From Parafrankia irregularis (GTDB lineage: Bacteria > Actinomycetota > Actinomycetes > Frankiales > Frankiaceae), in contig NZ_FAOZ01000006.1 in the NCBI RefSeq assembly GCF_001536285.1, forward strand, positions 433,374 through 497,373: a stretch of DNA of 64,000 bases, given 5' to 3'. Shown here piece after piece: positions 1 to 8,467 of the stretch. Position numbers and translations under genes: made by a program. The notes below the pieces were generated by a model, which was not told the origin of the DNA, ran no database searches, and worked only from the letters and a program-made list of their open reading frames with translations. Positions within the stretch are counted from its first letter, which is position 1. Every line of letters starts with the position of its first letter.

Positions 1-272
1 GCTCGGGCTCGCGGCTCTGGGACCGAACCGTCGCATTCCCTCCTCTCCTGCGGCACGAAACACGATCTCCAGAATCGTGAAACGAGTGCGGCGGCAACGA
101 AGGTTTCCCACCCCAGGTGACGTTAAACCCACCGGCTGTGAGCATCTACTCGACTCCCCCGATTGCGCGTTATCCTCACGGGCCCTACCGTCATACAGAA
201 GGGCCTTGCCGGCCCAGCTATCGCCACCGAGCGACTGGAGTGAAATTGTAGTCTTCCGGGAAGGGCAGCACG
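1..272. other. Leading intergenic stretch with a small hairpin
   Basis: No convincing coding region is seen in this stretch before the NACHT-like gene. A short inverted repeat (CACGAT, 7-nt loop, ATCGTG) lies at 61-79 and could be a weak terminator or operator. The purine-rich GGGAAGGG just before 273 serves as a ribosome binding site for the next gene. Confidence 0.4.
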
Positions 273-2621
273 ATGGGTGAGAGACCTGGACGGTCGTGGG
301 TACGAATATCTTTCTCCGGCCCGCCCGATCCAGCTGCCGGCCGAATTCGGCGCCGCGCCGATCAGGCTCTCTGGCTAGCCCTGGTTCCTTTACGCGAGCT
401 GAACCGCAGGCGGCTGCTGTGGCCCAGAAACAGTCCACCGGGTCGCTGGCGACACTACCGGACCTTGGTCGCGAGGATGCTGCTCTTCGTGACAATCGCA
501 CTCATTCTCGCCTGGATCACGCTCGCCTTCCTCGTGGTGTTCGATGTGAGGGAGGACATGTGGTGGTGGGTTCCTGACGTCCAAGACGAGCACGGTGTGG
601 ACAAGGACCGCCGTGAAGGTTTCAACGTGCTGGTCAGCGCACTGGGACCAACGCTGCTCGTCACACTCGCCGGCCTGGCTGTCTACTTTCGACGGCTAGG
701 TCAGGTCCGACGTTTCTACCAGCGCAAGGCAAAGCGGAACCCAGAGAGGCTCGTGCAGACCACGGGAAGCATCATCGGTGAAGTGGTGGGCCGCGACAGC
801 CTGTGCGACGCCATCATCGAGAACTTACGGGACACCACCGAGCGGCGGGTGCACATAGTCGTCGGCGGAGTAGGAGCAGGAAAGACCGCGCTGCTGGTGC
901 GGATGACCCAGCGGCTTGCCCACAAGGGCGCGATTCCGATTCCTATCCGCCTCAGGGACTACCAGAAAGATCTTGATTTCTGCAAGATGGCACGCAGACG
1001 CTTCGAGGAGGAGATTACTCCCTTCGTCTACTCTCAGGCCTCGGTGGACAGAATCTGGCGCCACCTCCGGTATACGGAAAACCGTATCGTCGTGCTCGCG
1101 GACGGCCTCGAGGAAGCATTGAAGGAGAAGAATGGCGAGCGGGACTCCTACTTGCGAAACGCGATCCGCCAGGCGCAGGAGGAGGGATTGCCGCTGGTCG
1201 TCACCTCCCGGCCACACGACCCCCTGAAGGCGATAGAGGCGGCGATTATCACCTTGGAGCCCCTGAGCCAGGAGGCCGCATTCGAGTACGTGTCCGCCGT
1301 GGACAAGGGACTGGACAGCCGGCGCCTCAACAGGGCAGTGGCGGCCGCGGGAGTGGCGGAGTCTCCCCTGTACCTTCAGATCACCAAGGAGCTGAACGAA
1401 CTGGATATGCTCGGCCACATTCTACTCGACGACGAGGACGGGGCCGGCGACCCTCGTGACCGAGTGGACTGGCAGATTCGATTCGACCTCGCCGAAACAT
1501 GGATCGAGGCCCTGGTCTCCGGTCGCCTGCATCCGGAACTACCCATCGGCGAAGAGGAACGAAAGGCTACCGTGGAATATCTTTCCGCGCTGGCAGCCGT
1601 CGGGCTCCGCAAGGACCGGGCCGAGGTCAGATTCGACGAGCTTGTCCCTGCGGTCAACTACCACACCGAGGACGACGTGCAGGGCCCGCCTCCGCCCGGA
1701 TCTCATGGAGCACTGTCACGAAACGCCGAGGCCGAGGACCAGAACCCGAACGTCATGGTCCGCAGGGAGCTGGACCGACGACTGAAAAGAATCCTTTCCG
1801 GGAACCGGCCGGAAACACCCGATAACTCGACAGAGCTCTGCCCTGGCATTGACATCAGAGTGGCGACCACATGGGGAATGCGGATGGGGGTCATCGAGGA
1901 GCAGGACGGCGAGCAGGTACGCTTCCGGCATTCGATAATCCAGGCCTTCCTTGGATCAAGGTACATCGAGGAGATCCTCGCAGGAGAGCTACGTTCTTCC
2001 GGTGCCCTGCCGGATTGCCGACCGCGGGCGGACCAGAAGTTGATGGAGCCCGGACGCGAGATAACCATGGCCCTGATCTTCTATGCATGCAAGGAGAGCT
2101 TCAGGTGCTCCTGCAAGGTCGGTAAACAGCAGGAGAGCTGTCCTGTGGCCGCGGCGCGGCAACTATTGATCGACATGGCGGAAGCACTGCTTCAGAACAC
2201 CCTGGAGAGCAGAGGGGGCCGAGAGTTCGCCGTCCTCACGGAGAACCGTGGAAGGCACCTCAAGGTGATCGACCTGTACGCCTCCGCTCTCGATGTCGAC
2301 TGCTTTGACAACGCTCCTCACCACAAGGACATTGCGGCCGCCATCAGCGGCGAATGGGGAGAGCTCTGGGACTACGACCAGCAGACGCTGGTCACCGCGA
2401 AGAAGTCCTTGATCAGAAGAATGGGCGCTGCGGCCAGGCTGGTCGGCGCCATGAACGCCGGCAGACCATGCTACCGGGAAATGTTTCTCATCGGCCGTCA
2501 GGATCCGACGTACTCGGTGCGGTTCGCGGTCGGCCAGGAGATCGGCGACGGCGGCGACGCCGCTTACCGGGAGATTCCGGCCGAGGGGGGTGTCGCAGGT
2601 GTCGCAGGTGAGCCACGATGA
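273..2621 (+). CDS. Membrane-anchored NACHT/STAND-like P-loop NTPase
   Basis: A 782-residue protein with a basic N-terminus and two hydrophobic segments (about 69-90 and 121-138). A P-loop GGVGAGKT lies at 198-205, a Walker B-like strand RIVVLADGLEE at 271-281 and a sensor-like LVVTSRP near 308. That motif order is typical of NACHT domains, so ATP- or GTP-dependent signalling at the membrane is inferred. The C-terminal half is unrecognised; it holds a cysteine cluster near residues 605-625 (C-x5-C-x-C-x8-C) that could bind a metal. Bacterial NACHT proteins include antiphage sensors, but no nuclease or other effector is visible beside it. The ATG is preceded by GGGAAGGG. The 3' end overlaps the next gene by 32 nt, so the two are probably co-expressed. 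Confidence 0.75.
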   Translation: MGERPGRSWVRISFSGPPDPAAGRIRRRADQALWLALVPLRELNRRRLLWPRNSPPGRWRHYRTLVARMLLFVTIALILAWITLAFLVVFDVREDMWWWVPDVQDEHGVDKDRREGFNVLVSALGPTLLVTLAGLAVYFRRLGQVRRFYQRKAKRNPERLVQTTGSIIGEVVGRDSLCDAIIENLRDTTERRVHIVVGGVGAGKTALLVRMTQRLAHKGAIPIPIRLRDYQKDLDFCKMARRRFEEEITPFVYSQASVDRIWRHLRYTENRIVVLADGLEEALKEKNGERDSYLRNAIRQAQEEGLPLVVTSRPHDPLKAIEAAIITLEPLSQEAAFEYVSAVDKGLDSRRLNRAVAAAGVAESPLYLQITKELNELDMLGHILLDDEDGAGDPRDRVDWQIRFDLAETWIEALVSGRLHPELPIGEEERKATVEYLSALAAVGLRKDRAEVRFDELVPAVNYHTEDDVQGPPPPGSHGALSRNAEAEDQNPNVMVRRELDRRLKRILSGNRPETPDNSTELCPGIDIRVATTWGMRMGVIEEQDGEQVRFRHSIIQAFLGSRYIEEILAGELRSSGALPDCRPRADQKLMEPGREITMALIFYACKESFRCSCKVGKQQESCPVAAARQLLIDMAEALLQNTLESRGGREFAVLTENRGRHLKVIDLYASALDVDCFDNAPHHKDIAAAISGEWGELWDYDQQTLVTAKKSLIRRMGAAARLVGAMNAGRPCYREMFLIGRQDPTYSVRFAVGQEIGDGGDAAYREIPAEGGVAGVAGEPR

Positions 2622-3816
2622 CGAGTGGCCTGACCACAGGTGGCAGACCGAGCGACAGCGCCGCCGAGCCATGCACCAGGAGATGGTCGATCATTCGCAG
2701 CAGGAGCGGGAGCGGGAGAGCAAGGAGCGACTGAAAAATCGCGAGAACTGGCAGGAAGCCGAGCTACGGGCGCGAATCCACCCCATCCTGGTGGCCACGG
2801 CAACCACCGAAAACCGCGGGAGTGCCCCATACAGCCTCGTGGAGACCCGAGTGAGGCAGGTACGTGATCACCTGCTGCCGAGGGACCAGGAGATTGCGTT
2901 GGCTCAGGGTTTCAAACTCGCCGCCAACCGCCGGGCCCGCGCGCGGGACAACGCGCGCGCCCGTGAGTTCCTCTCGGAACAGGCCTGGGAGATGCTCAAA
3001 TATGCCAGGTTCTGGTATTCGCGCCTCACCCTGCTGCACGCGCTCACTCTCTGGGCGCTGCCCGATGACACCGAGCGGCCGCAGGACCTGCATGGCAAGG
3101 GCTCGGACCCGCAGGAGCTGGTCCGACAGTGGCTGCGGCCCGCCGATGATCGCATCGACATCCCTGAGCACCCGTTCGTCGACGCCGCTCGCCGGCTCTC
3201 AATATGCGCGTTGCAGACTCGGAAACCCGAGAAGTTCCTGTGGATCGATGAGGCTGGCACCGCAGCCCAGGTCGGGTCGGAGAACGCGGGTCTGAAGGAC
3301 CGCCGCAGGGAGTGCCTGTGGATCGCGCCGTCCGCTGGCTGGAGCACCCTTGAACCGACGGCCCAGCAGCTCCTCGCGGACGTCCTGATACTTCTGATCC
3401 TGGCGGAGCGCGGCGACAGAATGGACGACCGGATGCGTCGCTTCGAGCGCACGGAGGTCGACCGGCCACCTCTGCTACCGCCCTGTCTGACAAGAAGCCG
3501 TCGTCCGTTGGATCCGATGCGGACCGAGGTACGTTCCGCCGATTCTCCGCCTGGCTCGAACTGCTCCGACAGGTGCTCCTTCGAGCTTTGCCCATTTCCA
3601 CCAAAAGGGCCTGAAAGTCGAATAGAGTTCAGCGAGACCTTCTGCATGACGCAGCGGGCAATGCTGCGTGCCTGGCGCCCCAGATCGTGGGTGAGCCTGC
3701 GGTTCCGTCGCAAGGCACGCTGGCAGCGGCATGTGCCGGTGGCCGACCTCCGTCAGTTCTGGAGTGAGATGGAGGGCCGAGCCTGGGACCGACCAGTGGA
3801 AGAGGTCCGTCCATAG
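2590..3816 (+). CDS. Hypothetical protein, partner of the NACHT-like NTPase
   Basis: A 408-residue protein I do not recognise. The GTG start lies inside the 3' end of the upstream NTPase gene (32-nt overlap), which points to translational coupling. The first 60 or so residues are highly charged and rich in Glu, Arg and Gln, suggesting a helical or coiled segment. Around residues 125-155 there is an amphipathic stretch rich in Trp and Leu. No signal peptide, clear membrane span or catalytic motif is evident. The start region repeats GTGTCGCAG twice, so translation could begin at either GTG. Context suggests it works with the NTPase. It ends 7 bp from the convergent cyclase gene. Confidence 0.6.
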   Translation: MSQVSQVSHDDEWPDHRWQTERQRRRAMHQEMVDHSQQERERESKERLKNRENWQEAELRARIHPILVATATTENRGSAPYSLVETRVRQVRDHLLPRDQEIALAQGFKLAANRRARARDNARAREFLSEQAWEMLKYARFWYSRLTLLHALTLWALPDDTERPQDLHGKGSDPQELVRQWLRPADDRIDIPEHPFVDAARRLSICALQTRKPEKFLWIDEAGTAAQVGSENAGLKDRRRECLWIAPSAGWSTLEPTAQQLLADVLILLILAERGDRMDDRMRRFERTEVDRPPLLPPCLTRSRRPLDPMRTEVRSADSPPGSNCSDRCSFELCPFPPKGPESRIEFSETFCMTQRAMLRAWRPRSWVSLRFRRKARWQRHVPVADLRQFWSEMEGRAWDRPVEEVRP

Positions 3817-3823
3817 CTCGGAT

Positions 3824-4744
3824 CTACTTCACCGCGGTGGGAGCGACAGGGGCGCCGAGGGCGCCGGTGAACGGTTCGGGGGTCGCCGTCAGCAGGAAGG
3901 TGTACTCGCCGTCGGCGCCGCAGTCCGCGGCGAGGGCTTCCAGGTCGAAGTTCTGGCCCTGCAACAGGCCCATCTCGACGAGGTGGAGCAGGTGCACGGG
4001 CAGCAGCAGGTCGGGCCGTTCGCAGGGGAAGACCTCGAAGGTCAGGGTGTCGATGGCCACGGCGGCCACGTCCCGGGCGCGCAGCCAGCGCACCGTGCCC
4101 AGCGACATCCCCGGTGACGGGTAGGTGTAGCCGGTGCGGTCGCCGGCGTGGAGCAGCTGGATGTGCCCGGTGCGCACCAGCAGGATGTCGCCGGGCGCGA
4201 CGGTGGTGCCGGCGAGGTCCGCGGCGGCGTCGAGGTCGTCGGCGGTGATGGCGTGGCCGCCCGGCAGGCGGTCGACGCCCCTCACGCGGGCGACGTCGAG
4301 CAGGACACCCCGCCCGGCCACGGCACCGATCTTGTCAGCGCCGCAGCGGGCGGCGCCGGCAGCGGTCACCGTCGACGCCGGGAAGCCGTTGTACAGCCGG
4401 CCGGCGTAGGTGGCGTGCGCGAGCGCGTCCCAGTGCGTCGCCGCCTGCAGGCCCATGACGACGATGTCGTCGCTGAAGCTGACGTCGGCCGGGTCGCCGG
4501 TCAGCGGCTCGTTGACCGACAGCATGGTGCGCAGCGGGTTCAGGCGGCCGGGCACCATGCCGGTCTGCGGGCCGTTCGCCGACAACGGCAGCGCGAGCGG
4601 GAACAGCCGGCCGTGGCGGGCGAGGGCGGCGCCGGCCCGCACCGCCTCGGGGGTGAGCAGGTTGAGCGTTCCGCGCTCGTCCGCCGGGCCCCAGCGGCCC
4701 CAGTTGTTGACCGCCCGCGCCAGTTCGTGGAACTCCTCCGGCAT
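3824..4744 (-). CDS. Cyclase family protein (kynurenine formamidase-like hydrolase)
   Basis: A 306-residue protein of the cyclase/kynurenine formamidase-like superfamily. The N-terminus has the family's WGPADERGTLNLL signature, and a metal-binding HWDALAH motif follows in the middle. Family members hydrolyse amides, lactones or related bonds using a divalent metal. I chose the ATG at 4744 because homologues begin close to this signature; the open frame extends upstream without a better start. It is the last gene of a minus-strand run with two thiolase-fold proteins and a DUF35 protein, suggesting hydrolytic ring or lactone opening in the same pathway. The substrate cannot be read from the sequence. 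Confidence 0.8.
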   Translation of the reverse strand: MPEEFHELARAVNNWGRWGPADERGTLNLLTPEAVRAGAALARHGRLFPLALPLSANGPQTGMVPGRLNPLRTMLSVNEPLTGDPADVSFSDDIVVMGLQAATHWDALAHATYAGRLYNGFPASTVTAAGAARCGADKIGAVAGRGVLLDVARVRGVDRLPGGHAITADDLDAAADLAGTTVAPGDILLVRTGHIQLLHAGDRTGYTYPSPGMSLGTVRWLRARDVAAVAIDTLTFEVFPCERPDLLLPVHLLHLVEMGLLQGQNFDLEALAADCGADGEYTFLLTATPEPFTGALGAPVAPTAVK

Positions 4745-4805
4745 CACCAACCGACCGGTCCCCTCCCTGCCACGGTGAAAGCGGAACGACGAGACGACGA
4801 GACGG

Positions 4806-5966
4806 TCAGCCGTCGAGGGACGTCCGGACCACCCACATCGAGAAGTACTGGGCGGCGCCGCCGTAGGCCTGGGCGAGGGCGACCCGGGCACCGTCCACCT
4901 GGTGCTCCCCCGCCTGCCCGCGGACCTGCTGCGCCGCCTCGGCGAAGCGCAGCATGCCGGACGCACCGATCGGGTTGGACGACAGCACCCCGCCCGACGG
5001 GTTCACCGGGAAGCTGCCGCCGATCTCGGTCTCACCGCGGTCGACGAGCTTCCACCCCTCCCCCGGCCCGGCGATGTCATGGCCTTCCAGCCACATCGGC
5101 TCGTACCAGGAGAACGGGACGTACAGCTCGGCGACGTCGATGTCGGCCAGCGGGTCGGTGATGCCGGCCTGGCGGTACAGGTCCGCCGCGCATTCGACGC
5201 CGCCGCGCGGGCGGATCGGGTCGCGGCCGGGGAACGACGACGGCTCGCTGCGCATCGCGGTGGCCGCGACCCAGGCCGGCGCCCGGCCGTCGGCGGCGGC
5301 TTCGAGGCCGCCCGCCTCGTCGGTCAGGACCAGCGCGCAGGCGCCGTCCGACGACGGGCAGGACTCCAGCCAGTGCAGTGGGTCCCACAGCATCGGCGAC
5401 TCGCGCACCTTCTCGATCGTGATGTCGGGCAGCCGCAGGTGCGCGTACGGGTTCTTCAGCGCGTTGAGCCGGTCCTTGACCGCGACCTGCCAGCCGATGT
5501 GCTCCGGCGCCCCGCTGCGGCGGATGTAGGCGCGGATCCACGGCGCGAAGATGCCCCCGGCGCCCATGCTGCCGGACTTCCCACCGCTCAGCCCCCACTG
5601 TGCGTTGCCTTCGGACTGCTTCTCGAAGGCGACCGCGAGCACCCGCCGGTGCGCCCGGGCGTGGATGAGATGCGCGGCGACGATGGCGGTGGAGCCGCCG
5701 ACACTGCCCGCGGTGTGCACGCGCATGATCGGCTTGCCGGCGGCGCCGAGCGCGTCCGCCAGGTACAGCTCCGGCATCATCACGCCTTCGAACGCGTCCG
5801 GCGCCTTGCCGATCACGATCGCGTCGACGTCCCGCCAGGTCATCGCCGCGTCCTCCAACGCGCGCAGCGCGGCCTCGCGGACCAGGCCGGCGAGTGAGAC
5901 GTCCTGGCGCTTCGTCCGGTGGTGGGTCTGGCCGACACCGACCACCGCGCACGGCTCAGCGCTCAC
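4806..5966 (-). CDS. Thiolase-fold lipid-transfer-like protein (1)
   Basis: A 386-residue thiolase-superfamily protein of the SCP-x/Ltp type. The fold is shown by the C-terminal NPSGGVLSSNPIGASG loop and the N-terminal VVGVGQT strand. The usual thiolase nucleophile region reads HTAGSVGGS, with no cysteine, and the His of the C-terminal motif is Asn. Classical thiolysis is therefore unlikely. Ltp2-type relatives that lack these residues act as aldolases with DUF35 partners in steroid side-chain breakdown, an attractive but unproven role here. The GTG start at 5966 overlaps the upstream gene's stop as GTGA, so translation is coupled. The open frame extends 17 codons further upstream, but those look non-coding. 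Confidence 0.8.
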   Translation of the reverse strand: MSAEPCAVVGVGQTHHRTKRQDVSLAGLVREAALRALEDAAMTWRDVDAIVIGKAPDAFEGVMMPELYLADALGAAGKPIMRVHTAGSVGGSTAIVAAHLIHARAHRRVLAVAFEKQSEGNAQWGLSGGKSGSMGAGGIFAPWIRAYIRRSGAPEHIGWQVAVKDRLNALKNPYAHLRLPDITIEKVRESPMLWDPLHWLESCPSSDGACALVLTDEAGGLEAAADGRAPAWVAATAMRSEPSSFPGRDPIRPRGGVECAADLYRQAGITDPLADIDVAELYVPFSWYEPMWLEGHDIAGPGEGWKLVDRGETEIGGSFPVNPSGGVLSSNPIGASGMLRFAEAAQQVRGQAGEHQVDGARVALAQAYGGAAQYFSMWVVRTSLDG

Positions 5967-7105
5967 CGCGCACCTCCGGTCGTCTCGAGCACACAGACGA
6001 GGTTCTGTTGCAGGCACGGCCCGGACGTCGCATGCGCCACGGCGCGGGCGGCACCGCTCTCGCGGGCGGCGGCGTGCTCCCGGGCAGCCCGGGCTGCCTC
6101 GGCGATCCGGACCAGGCCGGTCGCCATCACCGGGTTCGCCGCCAGCGCGCCCCCCGACGGGTTGATCTGGACGGCGCCGGGGTCGAGGCCGAGGGCCTCG
6201 GTGAGGATCAGCTCCTGGTGGCTGTAGGTCGCCGACAGCTCGGCGACGTCCACCGGCCCGTCGCCCACCCCGGCGGCCTGGCCGGCCAGCCGGGTCGACG
6301 TCGAGGTGGTGAGGTCACGCATGCCGGGCTGGTGCGGTTCGACTCGGTGCTCGATCGCCCTGATCCAGACCGGGACGATGCCGTGCTCGGCGGCGAGCCG
6401 CAGCGCGACCGGGCGGGTGGCGAGCACGACCGCGCAGGCCCCGTCCGTCACCGGCGGAAGGTCGCTGGCTCGTAGCGGGTCGCGCACGTATGGGTTGGCG
6501 AGCAGGTCGTCGGCCGTCTCGGTGCCGGAGACGACGGCGTGCGGGCTGCCGACGCCGGCCCGGCGGGAGCGGGCTGCCACCTCGGCGAGGTCGCGCTCGG
6601 TCGCCCGGCCCGCCTCGATCAGGGCCCTGGCCTGCAGTGCCGCGAACGTGTGCGGGTCGGCGCCGAGCGGCGCCAGGTAGTAGGGGTCGCCCTGCAGGGC
6701 CAGCACGATGTCGAGCTCGCCGGTGGACGACTTCCCGGAGCCGAAGACGAGCGCCGTCTGCTCGGGGTCGGCGCCGGTGTGCGGGGCGATCCGCAGCCGG
6801 ATCCACGCCTCGTGCAGCGCCCAGGCGCCGTCCATCTCGACGTGGGATTCCTTGATGGGTGGCCAGGCGCCGACGGCGTCCAGGTTGGCGACGAAGGTGA
6901 ACGTGCCGCCGGAGAGGTAGTCGCTGCTGCCGGAGCAGGTGAAGTCGATCTCCTGGCGGGTCAGGTGCGCCGCGGCGAGCGCCTCCGTCACGGTCGCGAG
7001 GCACAGCTGCACCTCGGTCTGCTCGGCGAACGACACCATCGGCGATACCGCGTAGCCGACGACGGCAACCTCGGGCTCGGCGGCGCCGGTCCTGTTGTCA
7101 GCCAT
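5963..7105 (-). CDS. Thiolase-fold lipid-transfer-like protein (2)
   Basis: A 380-residue thiolase-superfamily protein, paralogous in fold to its downstream neighbour. It has the Ltp-family signature ESHVEMDGAWALHEAW near residues 85-100 and an INPSGGALAANPVMATG loop near the C-terminus. As in the neighbour, the catalytic His of true thiolases is Asn. The segment FTCSGSSDYLSGG contains a Cys, but not in a typical thiolase CxS context. Two unequal thiolase-fold subunits plus an OB-fold protein in one operon suggest a multi-subunit acyl-CoA aldolase or thiolase complex. It starts 1 nt after the DUF35 gene stop and overlaps the next gene by 4 nt. Confidence 0.8.
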   Translation of the reverse strand: MADNRTGAAEPEVAVVGYAVSPMVSFAEQTEVQLCLATVTEALAAAHLTRQEIDFTCSGSSDYLSGGTFTFVANLDAVGAWPPIKESHVEMDGAWALHEAWIRLRIAPHTGADPEQTALVFGSGKSSTGELDIVLALQGDPYYLAPLGADPHTFAALQARALIEAGRATERDLAEVAARSRRAGVGSPHAVVSGTETADDLLANPYVRDPLRASDLPPVTDGACAVVLATRPVALRLAAEHGIVPVWIRAIEHRVEPHQPGMRDLTTSTSTRLAGQAAGVGDGPVDVAELSATYSHQELILTEALGLDPGAVQINPSGGALAANPVMATGLVRIAEAARAAREHAAARESGAARAVAHATSGPCLQQNLVCVLETTGGAR

Positions 7106-7106
7106 C

Positions 7107-8147
7107 TCAGAACACCCGCTCGATCGCGTCGGCGACGGCGACGTCCGGCTCGCCGGTCGGCCGCCAGCCTTCGATGACCCCGTCGACAGCGCCCCAGCCC
7201 CGGTTGGTGAGCGCGCTGGTGTCGCGTTCCTCCGGCGGCAGCCACGCCGCCGCCACCCGCATCCCGACCCGGACGTCGGCGTTGTCGACGTCGACGACGG
7301 CCTGCAGGCCGAGCAGCGCGTCGGCCTCGTCGAGCAGCACCGACACCCGGGCGAACGGCTCCGTCTCGCGCTGCCCGGGGTAGGGCACGGGGGTGACGAT
7401 CGTGAAGTTGGTGACGACCCCGCGGTCGGGCAGCACGACGTCGTCGTCCGGGCCGAGGGGGACGGCGTCGATCGGGCAGAAGTCGCGCGGCGGCACGTAC
7501 ACGAGGCCGCACCGGGTGCAGCGCTGCCCCATCAGGACTCCGGCGAGCAGCGAGTCGGCGTACCGGGAGCCGGCCGGGGCGAGCCGTTCGACGTACCGCA
7601 GCGACGACGGGATCTCGACCACCGAGACCGGTTCCAGCGCCGGGGCCGGCTCCTGCTCCGAGGCGGGCTCGGGCTCGGCGGCCTCAGCCGGAGCAGCCGC
7701 CTCCGGCGGTTCCGCGGAACCGCCGGGAACGAAGCAGACGAGGTCGTCGAGGTGCCCGCGCGGGGTGTCACGCCAGCGCGGGACGACCCGCAGGCCGGTC
7801 GTCATCGCGGCCGGGTCACCGGCGTCGACGGCGTGGAACAGGGCGGTGTCGGCACCGTCGAGCTGGATGAGCGCGAAGGCGAACGGGTGGTCGAACGGGT
7901 GCGCGCGGGTCGGCTCGGGCACCCAGGTCCAGGTGCGCACCGTGCCCGCCGGGCCGACGTCGACCGGGGTGGGATCGCTGGCCTCGCCGGTCTCCGGGTC
8001 GTATTCGAGCGGAGGGACCAGCACCCGGCCGCCGGCGCGCACACCGGTCAGGCGGCGCTGGCCGAGGGCGGCCACATAGGCGCCGACGACCGGTCCGAGG
8101 CTGCGACGGTAGGGAAACTCGACCTTGCTCTCCAGCAGCCGTGCCAC
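7107..8147 (-). CDS. Tandem OB-fold (DUF35-type) protein
   Basis: A 346-residue protein with two OB-fold-like halves. The C-terminal half (from about 205) has a DUF35-style zinc-ribbon start, RCTRCGLVYVPPRDFCPID, followed by a beta-rich OB domain with the typical NFTIVTPVPYPGQ strand. The fourth zinc ligand is Asp instead of Cys. The N-terminal half has the same layout but no ribbon cysteines. The halves are joined by an Ala/Glu/Pro-rich linker that contains a 24-bp palindrome. DUF35 proteins partner thiolase-fold enzymes, as ChsH2 does with Ltp2, and two thiolase-fold genes follow. The GTG at 8147 is supported by GGGAGG nine nt upstream. A KstR2-like site lies 68 nt upstream. Confidence 0.8.
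   Translation of the reverse strand: MARLLESKVEFPYRRSLGPVVGAYVAALGQRRLTGVRAGGRVLVPPLEYDPETGEASDPTPVDVGPAGTVRTWTWVPEPTRAHPFDHPFAFALIQLDGADTALFHAVDAGDPAAMTTGLRVVPRWRDTPRGHLDDLVCFVPGGSAEPPEAAAPAEAAEPEPASEQEPAPALEPVSVVEIPSSLRYVERLAPAGSRYADSLLAGVLMGQRCTRCGLVYVPPRDFCPIDAVPLGPDDDVVLPDRGVVTNFTIVTPVPYPGQRETEPFARVSVLLDEADALLGLQAVVDVDNADVRVGMRVAAAWLPPEERDTSALTNRGWGAVDGVIEGWRPTGEPDVAVADAIERVF
7703..7726. repeat. 24-bp perfect palindrome inside the DUF35 gene linker
   Basis: A perfect 24-bp palindrome centred on CCGCGG with core GGTTCCGCGGAACC. On the minus strand it encodes Gly-Gly-Ser-Ala-Glu-Pro-Pro in the interdomain linker. The same 14-bp core, in the same reading phase, recurs in two unrelated genes of this window at about 16.9 kb and 38.9-39.1 kb. 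Confidence 0.85.
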
Positions 8148-8467
8148 GTCTTTCGACCTCCCGTTGGCCGGTGGGTCCGTTCGCTCAGGGACGGTAGGGG
8201 CGGCAGCACCTGCGGTCAAGCGCTTGCTTGGGAATGGTGAAACCGACCAGGTCGGCCCGTAGGTGGCGGGTGGGCCGTTGCGCACCCATACGAGAACGTG
8301 TTTCATTATGTGACCCGAAGCACAACATCGGTAGTCCGTCGGGCGATCCGTCGGCCGCGGTCTCCCGCACGGACCGCACACGGCCCGGCCACCGCCGGCC
8401 ACCGTCGGCGACCCCGCGGCTTCCACCACCGGCGGGCCGGGCGACGTCACAGAGAAACGGCAACCGG
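8148..8467. other. Divergent promoter region between DUF35 and Liv operons
   Basis: Non-coding 320-bp gap between the minus-strand thiolase/DUF35 operon and the plus-strand transporter operon. It contains the KstR2-like palindrome at 8215-8228. A frame open on the plus strand from 8228 runs into the permease gene, but its predicted N-terminus is arginine-rich and low-complexity, so I treat it as leader. Confidence 0.6.
8215..8228. promoter_or_regulatory. KstR2-like operator, divergent promoter
   Basis: GTCAAGCGCTTGCT matches the mycobacterial KstR2 consensus AnCAAGnnCTTGnT at all fixed positions except the first (G for A). It sits 68 nt upstream of the DUF35 gene and 240 nt upstream of the permease gene, so it could control both operons. 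A perfect match occurs immediately before the KstR2-like regulator gene at 19520. Confidence 0.6.

Noticed and set aside
77..280. A 67-codon open frame at the left edge
   Set aside because: No ribosome binding site, unremarkable composition and it overlaps the NTPase start; more likely leader DNA.
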